Assembly: GCA_046295675.1 (NCBI GenBank)
Contig: JBKBMW010000003.1
Coordinates: 1 to 31,242 of the forward strand
Direction: 5' to 3'
DNA from: JAOAJF01 sp046295675
GTDB taxonomy: Archaea; Micrarchaeota; Micrarchaeia; Anstonellales; Anstonellaceae
Length of the DNA: 31,242 nt
Positions 7,633 through 14,775 of the stretch are shown in pieces (position 1 is the first letter of the stretch; every line of letters begins with the position of its first letter). The translations under genes were made by a program, and so were the position numbers. The notes under the pieces are model-generated. The model had not been told where the DNA came from, made no database searches, and saw only the letters and a list, made by a program, of their open reading frames with translations.

Positions 7633-8403
7633 ATGGATCTTATTAGTGCTTTTTTTCTTGGTTTAATACAAGGATTAACAGAATGGCTGCCAATCTCCTC
7701 CTCTGCTCATTTGGTTTTTGCTCAGAACTTATTTAATTTTACTACCTCTGCAGAATTTGATATAGTAATTATGCTTGGAACTACATCGGCTTTAATTCTT
7801 TATTTTTCAAAAAGAATTTTTTTTGTTTTAGATGGGATACTACACTTTAAAAAAGAGTCGCTTTCCTTTATCGCCCTTGTTATTGTAGCAGGATTTTTTA
7901 CTGCTTTGATAGGATTTCCCTTCAGAAACATTGCAAAATCTTTTTTTTATTCTCCAGTTTTGGTTTGCATCTTTTTATTTTTTAACGGGCTTTTAATTTA
8001 TCTTTCTTCCAAAAAACAAAACCAAAACAAAAAATTTGATTTTTTTAAAGCTGCTTTAGTTGGATTTGCACAAGGTTGCGCTTTAATACCTGGTATCTCA
8101 CGCTCAGGTTCTACTATTTCAACTGCTCTTTTATTAGGTATAAATAGAATAGAAGCAGCAGAATTTTCTTTTCTTTTAGGTGTCCCATCAATGTTTTTTG
8201 CTTCTATTTTTGAATTTATACAATCCTCCAATGCTTTACCATCATTGGATATTTTGTTTGCTGGTTTTATTGGTGCATTTATAACAGGTTATATCAGCAT
8301 AGACTTTTTTTTCAACATCCTAAAAAAAGGAAAATGGGTTTACTTTTCTTATTATTGTATTTTTGTTAGTCTAATTTTTCTGTTTTATTTTCTTTTCTTT
8401 TAA
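7633..8403 (+). CDS. uppP: Undecaprenyl-diphosphatase (BacA/UppP family)
   Basis: The 256-residue polytopic membrane protein belongs to the UppP family, which dephosphorylates C55-type prenyl diphosphate to regenerate the monophosphate glycan carrier. It has both signature regions: QGLTEWLPISSSAH (13-26, with the acidic Glu17 and His26) and PGISRSGSTIST (153-164, with the catalytic Arg157). About seven hydrophobic segments are visible. A ribosome binding site, AGAGG, precedes the ATG by about seven bases. With uppS near the start of the window, this gives both synthesis and recycling of a prenyl carrier, though the two genes are in separate operons. The 3' end overlaps the opposing gene by 33 bases. 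Confidence 0.92.
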   Translation: MDLISAFFLGLIQGLTEWLPISSSAHLVFAQNLFNFTTSAEFDIVIMLGTTSALILYFSKRIFFVLDGILHFKKESLSFIALVIVAGFFTALIGFPFRNIAKSFFYSPVLVCIFLFFNGLLIYLSSKKQNQNKKFDFFKAALVGFAQGCALIPGISRSGSTISTALLLGINRIEAAEFSFLLGVPSMFFASIFEFIQSSNALPSLDILFAGFIGAFITGYISIDFFFNILKKGKWVYFSYYCIFVSLIFLFYFLFF

Positions 8404-9408
8404 AGAAGTTGTTTTTAACTCTTTTTCAATATAAAATAAACCCAATTTTATTTTTTTATTATTTATAATCTCAAGCTCCAATTTTTCGTCTGGCTGGTTT
8501 ATTTTGTAAATTCCTTCTTGTTTGTCAAATTGTATTGAATATGTCCCTATCTCTAAATCATTTACTATCATGTGTCGAATTTGTTTTATCCTTTTCATTA
8601 TCTCCTCAAGGTTATTTTTTTTAAGTATGTTTGCGCTTACAAGAAAAATCCTGTTTTCTAATTTTTGTAATTTTTTTTCTTCATTTTTTTCACTTATCAG
8701 AGTTGTTAGATCAGTGCAAAGAAAAACATCAGCACAAATTCTATATTCAAATTCAATCTTCTGTTCATATGAAAATTTAAGAAAATTCTCATCACCCTTT
8801 CCCCATATCCTCTTTAAAATACTGCCTCTTTCTATTTTTTCTTCATATTCTCTCACTCTCCTATTATCGCTGTTGGTATATATTTTTTTGGGAGAATAGC
8901 TTACATTATTTTTTTCTATCAAATAACCCATATTACAATATCCCTCATTATTTTGTTGCTCAATTGGAAATAAAATCTTTATATTAGTCCTATATCTTCG
9001 TTCTAAATTGTCAAGCTCCCAAGATAGTTGTCTAGAAAATTTGATAACCTTTTCTTCTTCTATGTTGTATTTATATTCTAAGAAATATTCTCCGAATAAA
9101 AAAATAACTAAATTTTTGTTATCTCCTTTGATTAGCCTATTATGATACTTCTCAAAAAAGCCCTTAACAATATAGTTCAAATCCGTTAGTTTCCCATTTT
9201 TTAAATATGGACAAACAGTCAGAGCTACTCTTTTTTTTGTTATCTTTTCATATCGATTTTTCTTTCTAAAAACTATCTCATTTTCATTTTTTATAGGGGT
9301 TTTTTTATAAAATTCCCTAAACCTGTTTGTTTGTTGTAATCTCCTTCTTTGCAGCTTTACTTTTTTTTGAGGAAGTATTAAGGTAGTAGTTTTCATCCCT
9401 ACATTCAT
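8371..9408 (-). CDS. Divergent carbon-nitrogen hydrolase (nitrilase-superfamily-like) protein
   Basis: I recognise no close family for this 345-residue protein, but its middle reads like a nitrilase fold. A strand VALTVCPYL (61-69) is followed by LVIFLFGEYFLEY (100-112), resembling the catalytic-Glu strand (Glu107). Then come ILFPIE...YCNMGYLIE and YSPKKIYT (171-178), resembling the catalytic Lys segment (Lys174 or 175), and FEYRICADVF (220-229), resembling the nucleophile elbow (Cys225). The Glu-Lys-Cys spacings of about 68 and 50 residues are close to those of known members. The first 60 residues are strongly basic, which is unusual for this family, and no signal peptide is seen. It lies 67 bases downstream of kbl on the same strand. 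The substrate is unknown; with weaker motifs than usual, it could be inactive or unrelated. Confidence 0.45.
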   Translation of the reverse strand: MNVGMKTTTLILPQKKVKLQRRRLQQTNRFREFYKKTPIKNENEIVFRKKNRYEKITKKRVALTVCPYLKNGKLTDLNYIVKGFFEKYHNRLIKGDNKNLVIFLFGEYFLEYKYNIEEEKVIKFSRQLSWELDNLERRYRTNIKILFPIEQQNNEGYCNMGYLIEKNNVSYSPKKIYTNSDNRRVREYEEKIERGSILKRIWGKGDENFLKFSYEQKIEFEYRICADVFLCTDLTTLISEKNEEKKLQKLENRIFLVSANILKKNNLEEIMKRIKQIRHMIVNDLEIGTYSIQFDKQEGIYKINQPDEKLELEIINNKKIKLGLFYIEKELKTTSLKEKKIKQKN

Positions 9409-9475
9409 CCTATCCTTTTTTTCTTTTGATCCATCTTGATCTACTTATAATCTATTTCTATATCCCTCATTATTT

Positions 9476-10660
9476 CTATATTAGTTGAAGTTTTTTTGCT
9501 ACCTTCTCAATAACTTCAAGTGCAAAATCCAAATCTTTCTTTTTGAAATCCGCCCTTATCTGAGTCCTTATTCTTGCCTTTCCCTGTGCAACCATTGGAT
9601 AAACTATTGGAAGAGCAAAAACACCTTCATCAAAAAGCATTTTTGAAAATTCTTTTGCTGTCTTTGATTCTCCTACCATTATAGGTATAATTGGAGTTTG
9701 AGAATTTCCAGTATTTAGACCAAGCTTTTTAACCTTTTTTCTAAAGTAATTTGTATTTTTCCAAAGTCTTTTTACTAATTTATCATCTTTCTCCAAAAGC
9801 TCTAATGCAGCAATACAACTAGCAATGGTAGCAGGTGGGGCAGAACCAGATAAAAGATATGTTCTGGCTTTATTATGCATATATTCTTTAAGTACCCTTG
9901 AGCCAGAAATATATCCCCCCACTACTCCAAAGGCTTTTGAAAATGTTCCCATCTCTACTTCTATTTTTCCTTGCAGATTATAATGATGGCAAATTCCTTT
10001 TCCATGTTCTCCTAATACACCATCGCCATGGGCATCATCTATCCATATATAAGCCCCATATTTATTTGCAAGCTCATATATTTTATCCAAAGGAGCAATA
10101 TCCCCATCCATAGAAAAAACTCCATCACTAATTATCCAAATCTTTTCAAATTTTGTACTCCCTTCTTTTAATTTTGCTTCCAGATCTTCCATATCGCAGT
10201 GTTTATATATTGTTTTTTCAACTTTTGCTAGCCTTACTCCATCTATAATAGAACCATGGTTTAGTTCATCTGAAATAACCAAGGTTTTTTCATCCAATAA
10301 TTGGGGTATTCCTCCAGCATTTGCTGCAAACCCAGTTTGAAAATAAATAGCATCTTCTGTTCCTTTGAACTTTGCAATTATCTCCTCCAATCTTAAATGC
10401 AAATCCATTGTTCCTGATATAGCTCGCACTGAACCAGATCCAGCCCCATATCTTTTTATTGCTTCTATCGCAGCTTTCTTCAATGCCTTGTGGTTTGAAA
10501 GTCCAAGATAATTATTTGTAGCCAACATCAAAACCTTTTTTTGGTTGACTATAGCATAAGGAGTGGATGGACCTTCTAATCTGTTTATTTTCCAATCCAA
10601 ATCCTTTGACTTTATATCCTCAAGTATTGGTTTAAGAATCTCATCAAGCGAAGTTTTCAT
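9476..10660 (-). CDS. kbl: Glycine C-acetyltransferase (2-amino-3-ketobutyrate CoA ligase)
   Basis: The 394-residue protein is a fold-type I PLP enzyme of the alpha-oxoamine synthase family. Motifs include TNNYLGLSNH (48-57), YGAGSGSVRAISGT (71-84), FQTGFAANAG, DELNHGSIIDG (131-141, His135 stacking on PLP), WIDDAHGDGVLG (206-217) and the Schiff-base lysine in TFSKAFGVVGG (Lys242). Its length and the RTYLLSGSAPP region favour Kbl, which cleaves 2-amino-3-ketobutyrate to glycine and acetyl-CoA. BioF is the main alternative. No threonine dehydrogenase or biotin gene is nearby, so threonine breakdown is not demonstrated. AGGTG upstream of ATG 10660 is a plausible ribosome binding site. Confidence 0.85.
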   Translation of the reverse strand: MKTSLDEILKPILEDIKSKDLDWKINRLEGPSTPYAIVNQKKVLMLATNNYLGLSNHKALKKAAIEAIKRYGAGSGSVRAISGTMDLHLRLEEIIAKFKGTEDAIYFQTGFAANAGGIPQLLDEKTLVISDELNHGSIIDGVRLAKVEKTIYKHCDMEDLEAKLKEGSTKFEKIWIISDGVFSMDGDIAPLDKIYELANKYGAYIWIDDAHGDGVLGEHGKGICHHYNLQGKIEVEMGTFSKAFGVVGGYISGSRVLKEYMHNKARTYLLSGSAPPATIASCIAALELLEKDDKLVKRLWKNTNYFRKKVKKLGLNTGNSQTPIIPIMVGESKTAKEFSKMLFDEGVFALPIVYPMVAQGKARIRTQIRADFKKKDLDFALEVIEKVAKKLQLI

Positions 10661-10782
10661 TTTTTCACCTTTAATTTATTGTAAAGTGTTCTTTTTTAAC
10701 TTTTTCTATTTTTTAAAAATTTTTTAGATATTTGACGAAAGTTTTTAATCTTTAGTTGAGTTTATTCTTTGGCAGGAAAAAT

Positions 10783-11571
10783 ATGAAGCATATTCTATCA
10801 TTTTCTTCAGCAGAAGAGAAGCCATTCTTGGTATTAAGAAAAGATGGAAATATCGAAACCTTTTCTTTTGAGTTAAATGACTCATTAGCTTTAATCTTTT
10901 CAGAAGAAACACTCTGTATAGGTTATAAAAACGAGGAGGAAAATTACAAACCATGTGTTTTTGGTCATTTAAATGTTTCTCAATGCTCTCATTGTAAAAG
11001 GTTGGATATAGCCAATGTTTATACAGTGGGTGATTTTTCTTTTTATCCACACTTAAAAGAAATCTTAGAAAAAGAAAAATATGTACTTTATCTTGCTCAA
11101 TTTGGAGAAGATATTACAAAAATAGGCTTGACCAGAAGGGAAAGATATCTCAAAAGATGGAAAGAACAAGGGGCTGATTTTGCAACTTTGATTTGTGAGT
11201 TTGAAGGCCCATCAATGGTATATGAAATTGAAGCTTATTTACAGCACAAATACGGATTTTTCAATGCTGTTAGGGGAGATCAAAAATTCAAACGACTGAT
11301 ATTTAATAAGAAAAAAGCTTATGAAAAAATTTCTGCAGCAAAAAAATTAATTTTATCTGATCCATTTATCAAAAACTTTTCTATTAACGAAGAAATATTT
11401 GACCTAACTACAAACTATCCTTCTCTTCACTCTGTAAAAATATCTGAAAATATAGAAGGTGAAATTCTTGGAGCAAAAGGTCAATGGCTCTTTTACAAAA
11501 ATTCAGATAAAGAAGAATTCGGGGTTAATCTTTCTAAAAAAATCGGAAAATTTTTATTAGAAGAATTTTAA
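10783..11571 (+). CDS. DUF2797 (GIY-YIG-like) protein
   Basis: The 262-residue protein matches DUF2797, whose core resembles a GIY-YIG nuclease fold: YVLYLAQFGEDITKIGLTRR with Arg and Tyr at the expected places, then RWKEQGADFA, and an IEAYLQHKYG segment carrying the conserved Glu. Upstream is a CSHC knuckle that may bind zinc together with other residues. The family's function is not established; nucleic-acid processing is an inference from the fold. I chose ATG 10783, with GGCAGG just upstream, over an in-frame TTG at 10756. It is divergent from kbl. Its stop overlaps the opposing adenosyltransferase stop by four bases within TTAA. Confidence 0.8.
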   Translation: MKHILSFSSAEEKPFLVLRKDGNIETFSFELNDSLALIFSEETLCIGYKNEEENYKPCVFGHLNVSQCSHCKRLDIANVYTVGDFSFYPHLKEILEKEKYVLYLAQFGEDITKIGLTRRERYLKRWKEQGADFATLICEFEGPSMVYEIEAYLQHKYGFFNAVRGDQKFKRLIFNKKKAYEKISAAKKLILSDPFIKNFSINEEIFDLTTNYPSLHSVKISENIEGEILGAKGQWLFYKNSDKEEFGVNLSKKIGKFLLEEF

Positions 11572-12086
11572 TCCCATTGCTCTTCTTCTATTCCTTCCCT
11601 TATATTCTCCAATCTTGCTAAAGCAAAGAAATAACTTGAAAGCCTATTTATATATTTAACAATAGGCTTGTATTCTTCTTGTTGAAGTTTCACTATTTTT
11701 CTTTCTGCTCTTCTACATACCGTTCTGCATACATGCAAATAACTTGCTCCAAGCCCACCTCCAGGATAAATAAATTTTTTCAATTCTGGAAGCTCCTGGT
11801 CTATTCTATCTATCACTTTTTCCAATTCTGTTGTCTCTTCTTCAAATTTTTTCGCTTCTTCTTTTTTTAGATAATTGCTCAAAACAGCTCCTATCTCAAA
11901 CAGATTTTTTTGTATTTTGCTAAGCTCTGTTTTTTCTTTTATATAATTTTTTGTAATCCCAATAAAAGAAGAAAGTTCATCTATTGTTCCTATAGCATCC
12001 ATTAGCCTTTCATTTTTTAAGATTCTTTTTCCATCTCCAGTATCTGTATACCCCTCATCTCCTTTTCTTGTATAGGATTTATTCAT
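11568..12086 (-). CDS. pduO: PduO-type ATP:cob(I)alamin adenosyltransferase
   Basis: The 172-residue helical protein transfers the adenosyl group of ATP to cob(I)alamin to make adenosylcobalamin. The N-terminal ATP-binding signature reads TRKGDEGYTDTGDGKR (6-21), followed by AIGTIDELSSFIG with the conserved Asp-Glu. The C-terminal part has RTVCRRAERKI, then NRLSSYFFALAR. Most homologues have Asp where this protein has the second Ser of NRLSS. No cobalamin-dependent enzyme or other corrinoid gene is visible, so its client is unknown. A TATA box about 25 bases upstream suggests a leaderless mRNA. The family assignment is strong. Confidence 0.9.
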   Translation of the reverse strand: MNKSYTRKGDEGYTDTGDGKRILKNERLMDAIGTIDELSSFIGITKNYIKEKTELSKIQKNLFEIGAVLSNYLKKEEAKKFEEETTELEKVIDRIDQELPELKKFIYPGGGLGASYLHVCRTVCRRAERKIVKLQQEEYKPIVKYINRLSSYFFALARLENIREGIEEEQWD

Positions 12087-12107
12087 ATTTCTATCCTAAT
12101 TTATTCC

Positions 12108-12129
12108 ATTTATAATATTTATATAATTA
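12108..12129. promoter_or_regulatory. Divergent promoter of pduO and the presenilin-like gene
   Basis: The 60-base gap holds two TATA boxes. On the minus strand TTATAAAT (12108-12115) is centred about 26 bases from the pduO ATG. On the plus strand ATTTATATAATT (about 12118-12129) lies about 24 bases from the protease ATG. Both transcripts would be leaderless, and the overlapping promoters may interfere. Confidence 0.5.
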
Positions 12130-12146
12130 TCCCTAATTATTTATAT

Positions 12147-13106
12147 ATGGATTTTCATATTTTTACAAATTTTTTTAAATTTTTTGATCGGCTTGAAACA
12201 AAAATTACTTTCATGTTTTTTGTTTGTGAAGTTTTAGCATTTCTCTATCTTTTTTCTTTACTCTTTTTTGCTATTTTTCAACCTAATTTATTTCAAAATT
12301 TGGTTCCTTTAGAAACCAACGGAGATATTTTAATTGCATTTTTTTTATTTTTTTATATAATTTTAGTAGCATTCTTAAATCTTTTATTTTTCAAGTTTTT
12401 TAGGTCAGTACTAGTATTAAAAATTTTTGAATTTTTTTCTATTTTTCTTCCCTTATCCCTATTTTTATTGCCCTCGGTTTATATTCTAACTTCTGATATT
12501 TATTTTTCTTTTTTTCTTTCTTTTTTTATTGGTTTTGTTATTACTATATTTAGGTATATTTTTCCAAATTTAAAAAATATTTTAGTCGTAATCTCAACAG
12601 CAACCATTGGTGTTTTGCTAGGTCTTTCACTTGGGTTTTTACCATTACTTATTTTTTGTATTCTACTTTCAATTTATGATTATGTAGCAGTTTTTAAAAC
12701 AAAACATATGTTACAATTAGCAGAAATGGTTGGCTCTTATGATTTAGCATTTTCAGTTTCCTTTTCGCTTCCATCAACTTCTAAAAAAAGTCAAAAAACA
12801 ACTAAGCCCGATATGCTTTTTCATCCTTTTTCTAAATCAAAACCTTTAGCAAAAAAGCAATTTTCTGTATCAGTTGGCTCTGGAGATTTTTTTGTTCCAG
12901 CTGCACTTTTAGCCCCAGTATATCTAGAATTTGGCAAATTGCCTCTAATTTTTTTGGTATTGTTTTCTACCTTTACTTTATATTTTTTGTTACATTTCAC
13001 CATTAAACATAAAGTGGCTCTTCCAGCACTTCCACCTATCTGTTTAGGTTGCTTTTTGGGAATAGCCTTTGGGATAATTATACAAAATATTTTTGTTTCT
13101 GGTTAG
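12147..13106 (+). CDS. Presenilin/signal-peptide-peptidase-like intramembrane aspartyl protease
   Basis: The 319-residue polytopic membrane protein has all three hallmarks of the GxGD protease family: a YD pair in a late TM helix (Tyr177-Asp178 in SIYDYVAVF), GSGD in the next (244-247 in SVGSGDFF) and PAL in the last (293-295 in VALPALPP). The two aspartates form the catalytic pair that cleaves substrate helices within the membrane, and PAL lies beside the active site. A hydrophilic loop of about 60 residues, rich in Lys and Ser, separates the catalytic helices. About nine hydrophobic segments are visible, as in archaeal homologues. Substrates may be signal peptides or membrane proteins; none is indicated by context. 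The CoA-binding gene follows after four bases. Confidence 0.9.
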   Translation: MDFHIFTNFFKFFDRLETKITFMFFVCEVLAFLYLFSLLFFAIFQPNLFQNLVPLETNGDILIAFFLFFYIILVAFLNLLFFKFFRSVLVLKIFEFFSIFLPLSLFLLPSVYILTSDIYFSFFLSFFIGFVITIFRYIFPNLKNILVVISTATIGVLLGLSLGFLPLLIFCILLSIYDYVAVFKTKHMLQLAEMVGSYDLAFSVSFSLPSTSKKSQKTTKPDMLFHPFSKSKPLAKKQFSVSVGSGDFFVPAALLAPVYLEFGKLPLIFLVLFSTFTLYFLLHFTIKHKVALPALPPICLGCFLGIAFGIIIQNIFVSG

Positions 13107-13110
13107 GGTT

Positions 13111-13485
13111 ATGTTTGAGTTAAACAAAAATTATTTTTATGCAGTGGTCGGAGCAACTCAAAATAAAGAAAAATATGGCTATAAGGTTTTAATGGATTTA
13201 TTTAAAAAAGGTTTTAATGTTGTTGCAATTAATCCAAAATATAAAAAAATTGAAAATATCAGTTGTTTTCCTTCTTTAAGTGCATCAAAAAGAAAAATAG
13301 ACGTAGCAATTTTTGTTGTTCCTCCATCTATAGGTGCAGAAATCTTAAAAGAGTGTGTAAACTTAAAAATAACAAAGGTTTGGTTTCAACCAGGAGCAAG
13401 TTCCAAAGATTTAATAGATTTTTGTAAGCAACATTCTATCGATTATTTTGTTGATGCCTGTATTATACAAACTACTAACAAGTAA
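13111..13485 (+). CDS. CoA-binding domain protein (YccU-like)
   Basis: The 124-residue protein is a single Rossmann-like CoA_binding domain: AVVGATQNKEKYGYKVL, then GFNVVAINPKYKKI, CFPSLSAS, IDVAIFVVPP and KVWFQPGASS, as in YccU-type proteins that bind CoA or a dinucleotide. No second catalytic domain is attached, so it is not a CoA ligase subunit, and its role is unknown. ATG 13111 is preferred to a TTG at 13093 that would lie within the protease gene. The four-base gap suggests cotranscription with the presenilin-like gene, but a functional link is not evident. Confidence 0.85.
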   Translation: MFELNKNYFYAVVGATQNKEKYGYKVLMDLFKKGFNVVAINPKYKKIENISCFPSLSASKRKIDVAIFVVPPSIGAEILKECVNLKITKVWFQPGASSKDLIDFCKQHSIDYFVDACIIQTTNK

Positions 13486-13508
13486 ATAAAAAACTAAATA
13501 AAAAAACT

Positions 13509-13525
13509 AAAAGCAAAGCTTTTTT
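13509..13525 (+). terminator. Hairpin plus T-run after the CoA-binding gene
   Basis: AAAAGC-AAA-GCTTTT forms a perfect six-base-pair stem followed by more T residues. It lies in the convergent gap 24 bases after the stop at 13485. Archaeal terminators mainly need T tracts, so the hairpin itself may be incidental. Confidence 0.4.
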
Positions 13526-13532
13526 AACAATC

Positions 13533-13560
13533 AAAAAAAAACAAAAAAGTTAAAAAAAAG
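13533..13560 (-). terminator. Oligo-T terminator of the L1-P0-P1 operon
   Basis: Read on the minus strand, this stretch after the P1 stop has three runs of six to nine T residues, separated by AAC and G. This is the pattern expected for archaeal intrinsic termination of the ribosomal operon. Confidence 0.5.
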
Positions 13561-13571
13561 AAAAAAAGAGA

Positions 13572-13892
13572 TTAACCAAATAAAGAAGATAAACCTTCAG
13601 CAGCTGCAGCCTCTTTTTTACTTTCATCTTCTTCAGTTTTCTTTTCTTCTTTCTTTTCACTTTGTGTTGAAGCAGATGCTGTTGTGGTTGTTGTTACTAC
13701 TGGTGCAGAAGCACTCTTTATAACTTCCTCAAAGTTTACATCCTTTAATGCTTCACAAAGTACTTTTATTTTTGCATTGTCTGGTTCCACTCCTGCTGCC
13801 TTTAGAAGCGAAGCCAAGTTGGTTTCATTGATCTCCTTTTCAGCACCTTTTAACAAAAGTGCTGCATGCAAATATGGATCTATTTTTGCCAT
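13572..13892 (-). CDS. rpl12: Ribosomal stalk protein P1 (archaeal L12)
   Basis: The 106-residue protein has the helical dimerisation domain (MAKIDPYLHAALLLKGAEKE onward, with LLKAAGVEPD), an Ala/Thr/Ser hinge and a Lys/Glu-rich segment ending in GLSSLFG. The C-terminal motif recruits translational GTPases to the ribosome, and dimers bind the spine of P0. It is 16 bases downstream of P0 and has a strong GGAGGG ribosome binding site. Because P0 here lacks its own tail, P1 carries the only factor-binding C-termini of this stalk. Confidence 0.95.
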   Translation of the reverse strand: MAKIDPYLHAALLLKGAEKEINETNLASLLKAAGVEPDNAKIKVLCEALKDVNFEEVIKSASAPVVTTTTTASASTQSEKKEEKKTEEDESKKEAAAAEGLSSLFG

Positions 13893-13898
13893 TTTTTT

Positions 13899-13904
13899 CC
13901 CTCC
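13899..13904 (-). promoter_or_regulatory. Shine-Dalgarno site of P1
   Basis: GGAGGG on the minus strand is spaced six bases from the P1 ATG at 13892. It is among the strongest such sites in the window, fitting the need for several P1 dimers per P0. Confidence 0.7.
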
Positions 13905-13908
13905 ATTT

Positions 13909-14775
13909 TTAAATATTTTTATTTATTTTATTTTCTATTATTTGCCCTTGCCTTAATGCAGATGCGAGAAGCATATCCAGTTCTACAACTGAATACACAC
14001 CTGCATTGAAGGCTAGGCTTTTTGCTTGAGCATAACTTTTTGCCAAAAGTATATCTATATTAGAAACTGTGGGATAATTTGTATTAATTGCCATATTATT
14101 TGCAATGCTAAAGCCATATATCAAATCCTGTTCCAATTTTTGGGCGTCTAGGTCTAATACCTCTGGAAAATAATTTATCTTTTCTTCTACTCCTTCTAAA
14201 ATTTTTAGACTTACTTCAAATGGCTGAATGTTCAATTTTTGTAAAACTTTTGCTACAGGGTCTAGGATTACCTCATTTTGTTTTACCACTACTGTATCTT
14301 TTTGAATTGCAATTTTTCCACCTTTAATCATAGCTGGAATTTTTGCATTTTTTAATTCAGTTAAAGCAGGTCCTGGTGGAAGGTCGGTTTCTCCAGCAAA
14401 TACAACTATATCTTTTGGTGCAATTTGCCCTGGTTTTGCAAAAACTTTTTGAGCATTTTTCTTAAACATTTGATATAATTTATAGGGGGTCAAAGTATCA
14501 GATAAAATAATTGCAGCAGGAAAATTGATTTTTGTTCTAATGTTTATTTTTGCCTTTTCCAATGCTCTAATTAAAACTGCTTTTTGTGCAATAATCACTT
14601 TTGCTTGTTGCTTTAGTTGTTTTCTTGTTTTTTGCAATATTCTATCTGGAAGATTTCTTAAATCAATTAAACACAAACTCTTTGCCTTTGCAATTTCACT
14701 AGAAATTCTTTCAACATCTTTTTTCTTTTTTTCTATAGCCTTTGAAGTCTTTCTATCCTGTGTCAAGTTTGTCAT
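13909..14775 (-). CDS. rpl10: Ribosomal stalk protein P0 (archaeal uL10), without acidic tail
   Basis: The 288-residue protein contains the rRNA-binding domain (LIDLRNLPDRILQKTRKQL onward), the archaeal/eukaryotic insertion domain (KIPAMIKGGKIAIQKDTV) and the helical spine that binds P1 dimers (INTNYPTVSNIDILLAKSYA, then SVVELDMLLASAL). It stops at ENKINKNI. Typical archaeal P0 proteins are about 340 residues and end in a charged hinge and SLFG-type tail like that of P1; this one has neither. P1 begins 16 bases later behind its own ribosome binding site, so no decayed tail remains between them. It overlaps the uL1 gene by four bases. Confidence 0.93.
   Translation of the reverse strand: MTNLTQDRKTSKAIEKKKKDVERISSEIAKAKSLCLIDLRNLPDRILQKTRKQLKQQAKVIIAQKAVLIRALEKAKINIRTKINFPAAIILSDTLTPYKLYQMFKKNAQKVFAKPGQIAPKDIVVFAGETDLPPGPALTELKNAKIPAMIKGGKIAIQKDTVVVKQNEVILDPVAKVLQKLNIQPFEVSLKILEGVEEKINYFPEVLDLDAQKLEQDLIYGFSIANNMAINTNYPTVSNIDILLAKSYAQAKSLAFNAGVYSVVELDMLLASALRQGQIIENKINKNI

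Noticed and set aside
8522..8899. Plus-strand reading frame of 125 codons inside the nitrilase-like gene
   Set aside because: Its Phe/Ser/Leu-rich composition is that of the complement of a Lys/Glu-rich gene. The minus-strand frame is longer and has fold-like motifs.
13684..13956. Plus-strand reading frame opposite P1
   Set aside because: It is antisense to a certain ribosomal protein gene and has no family resemblance or promoter.
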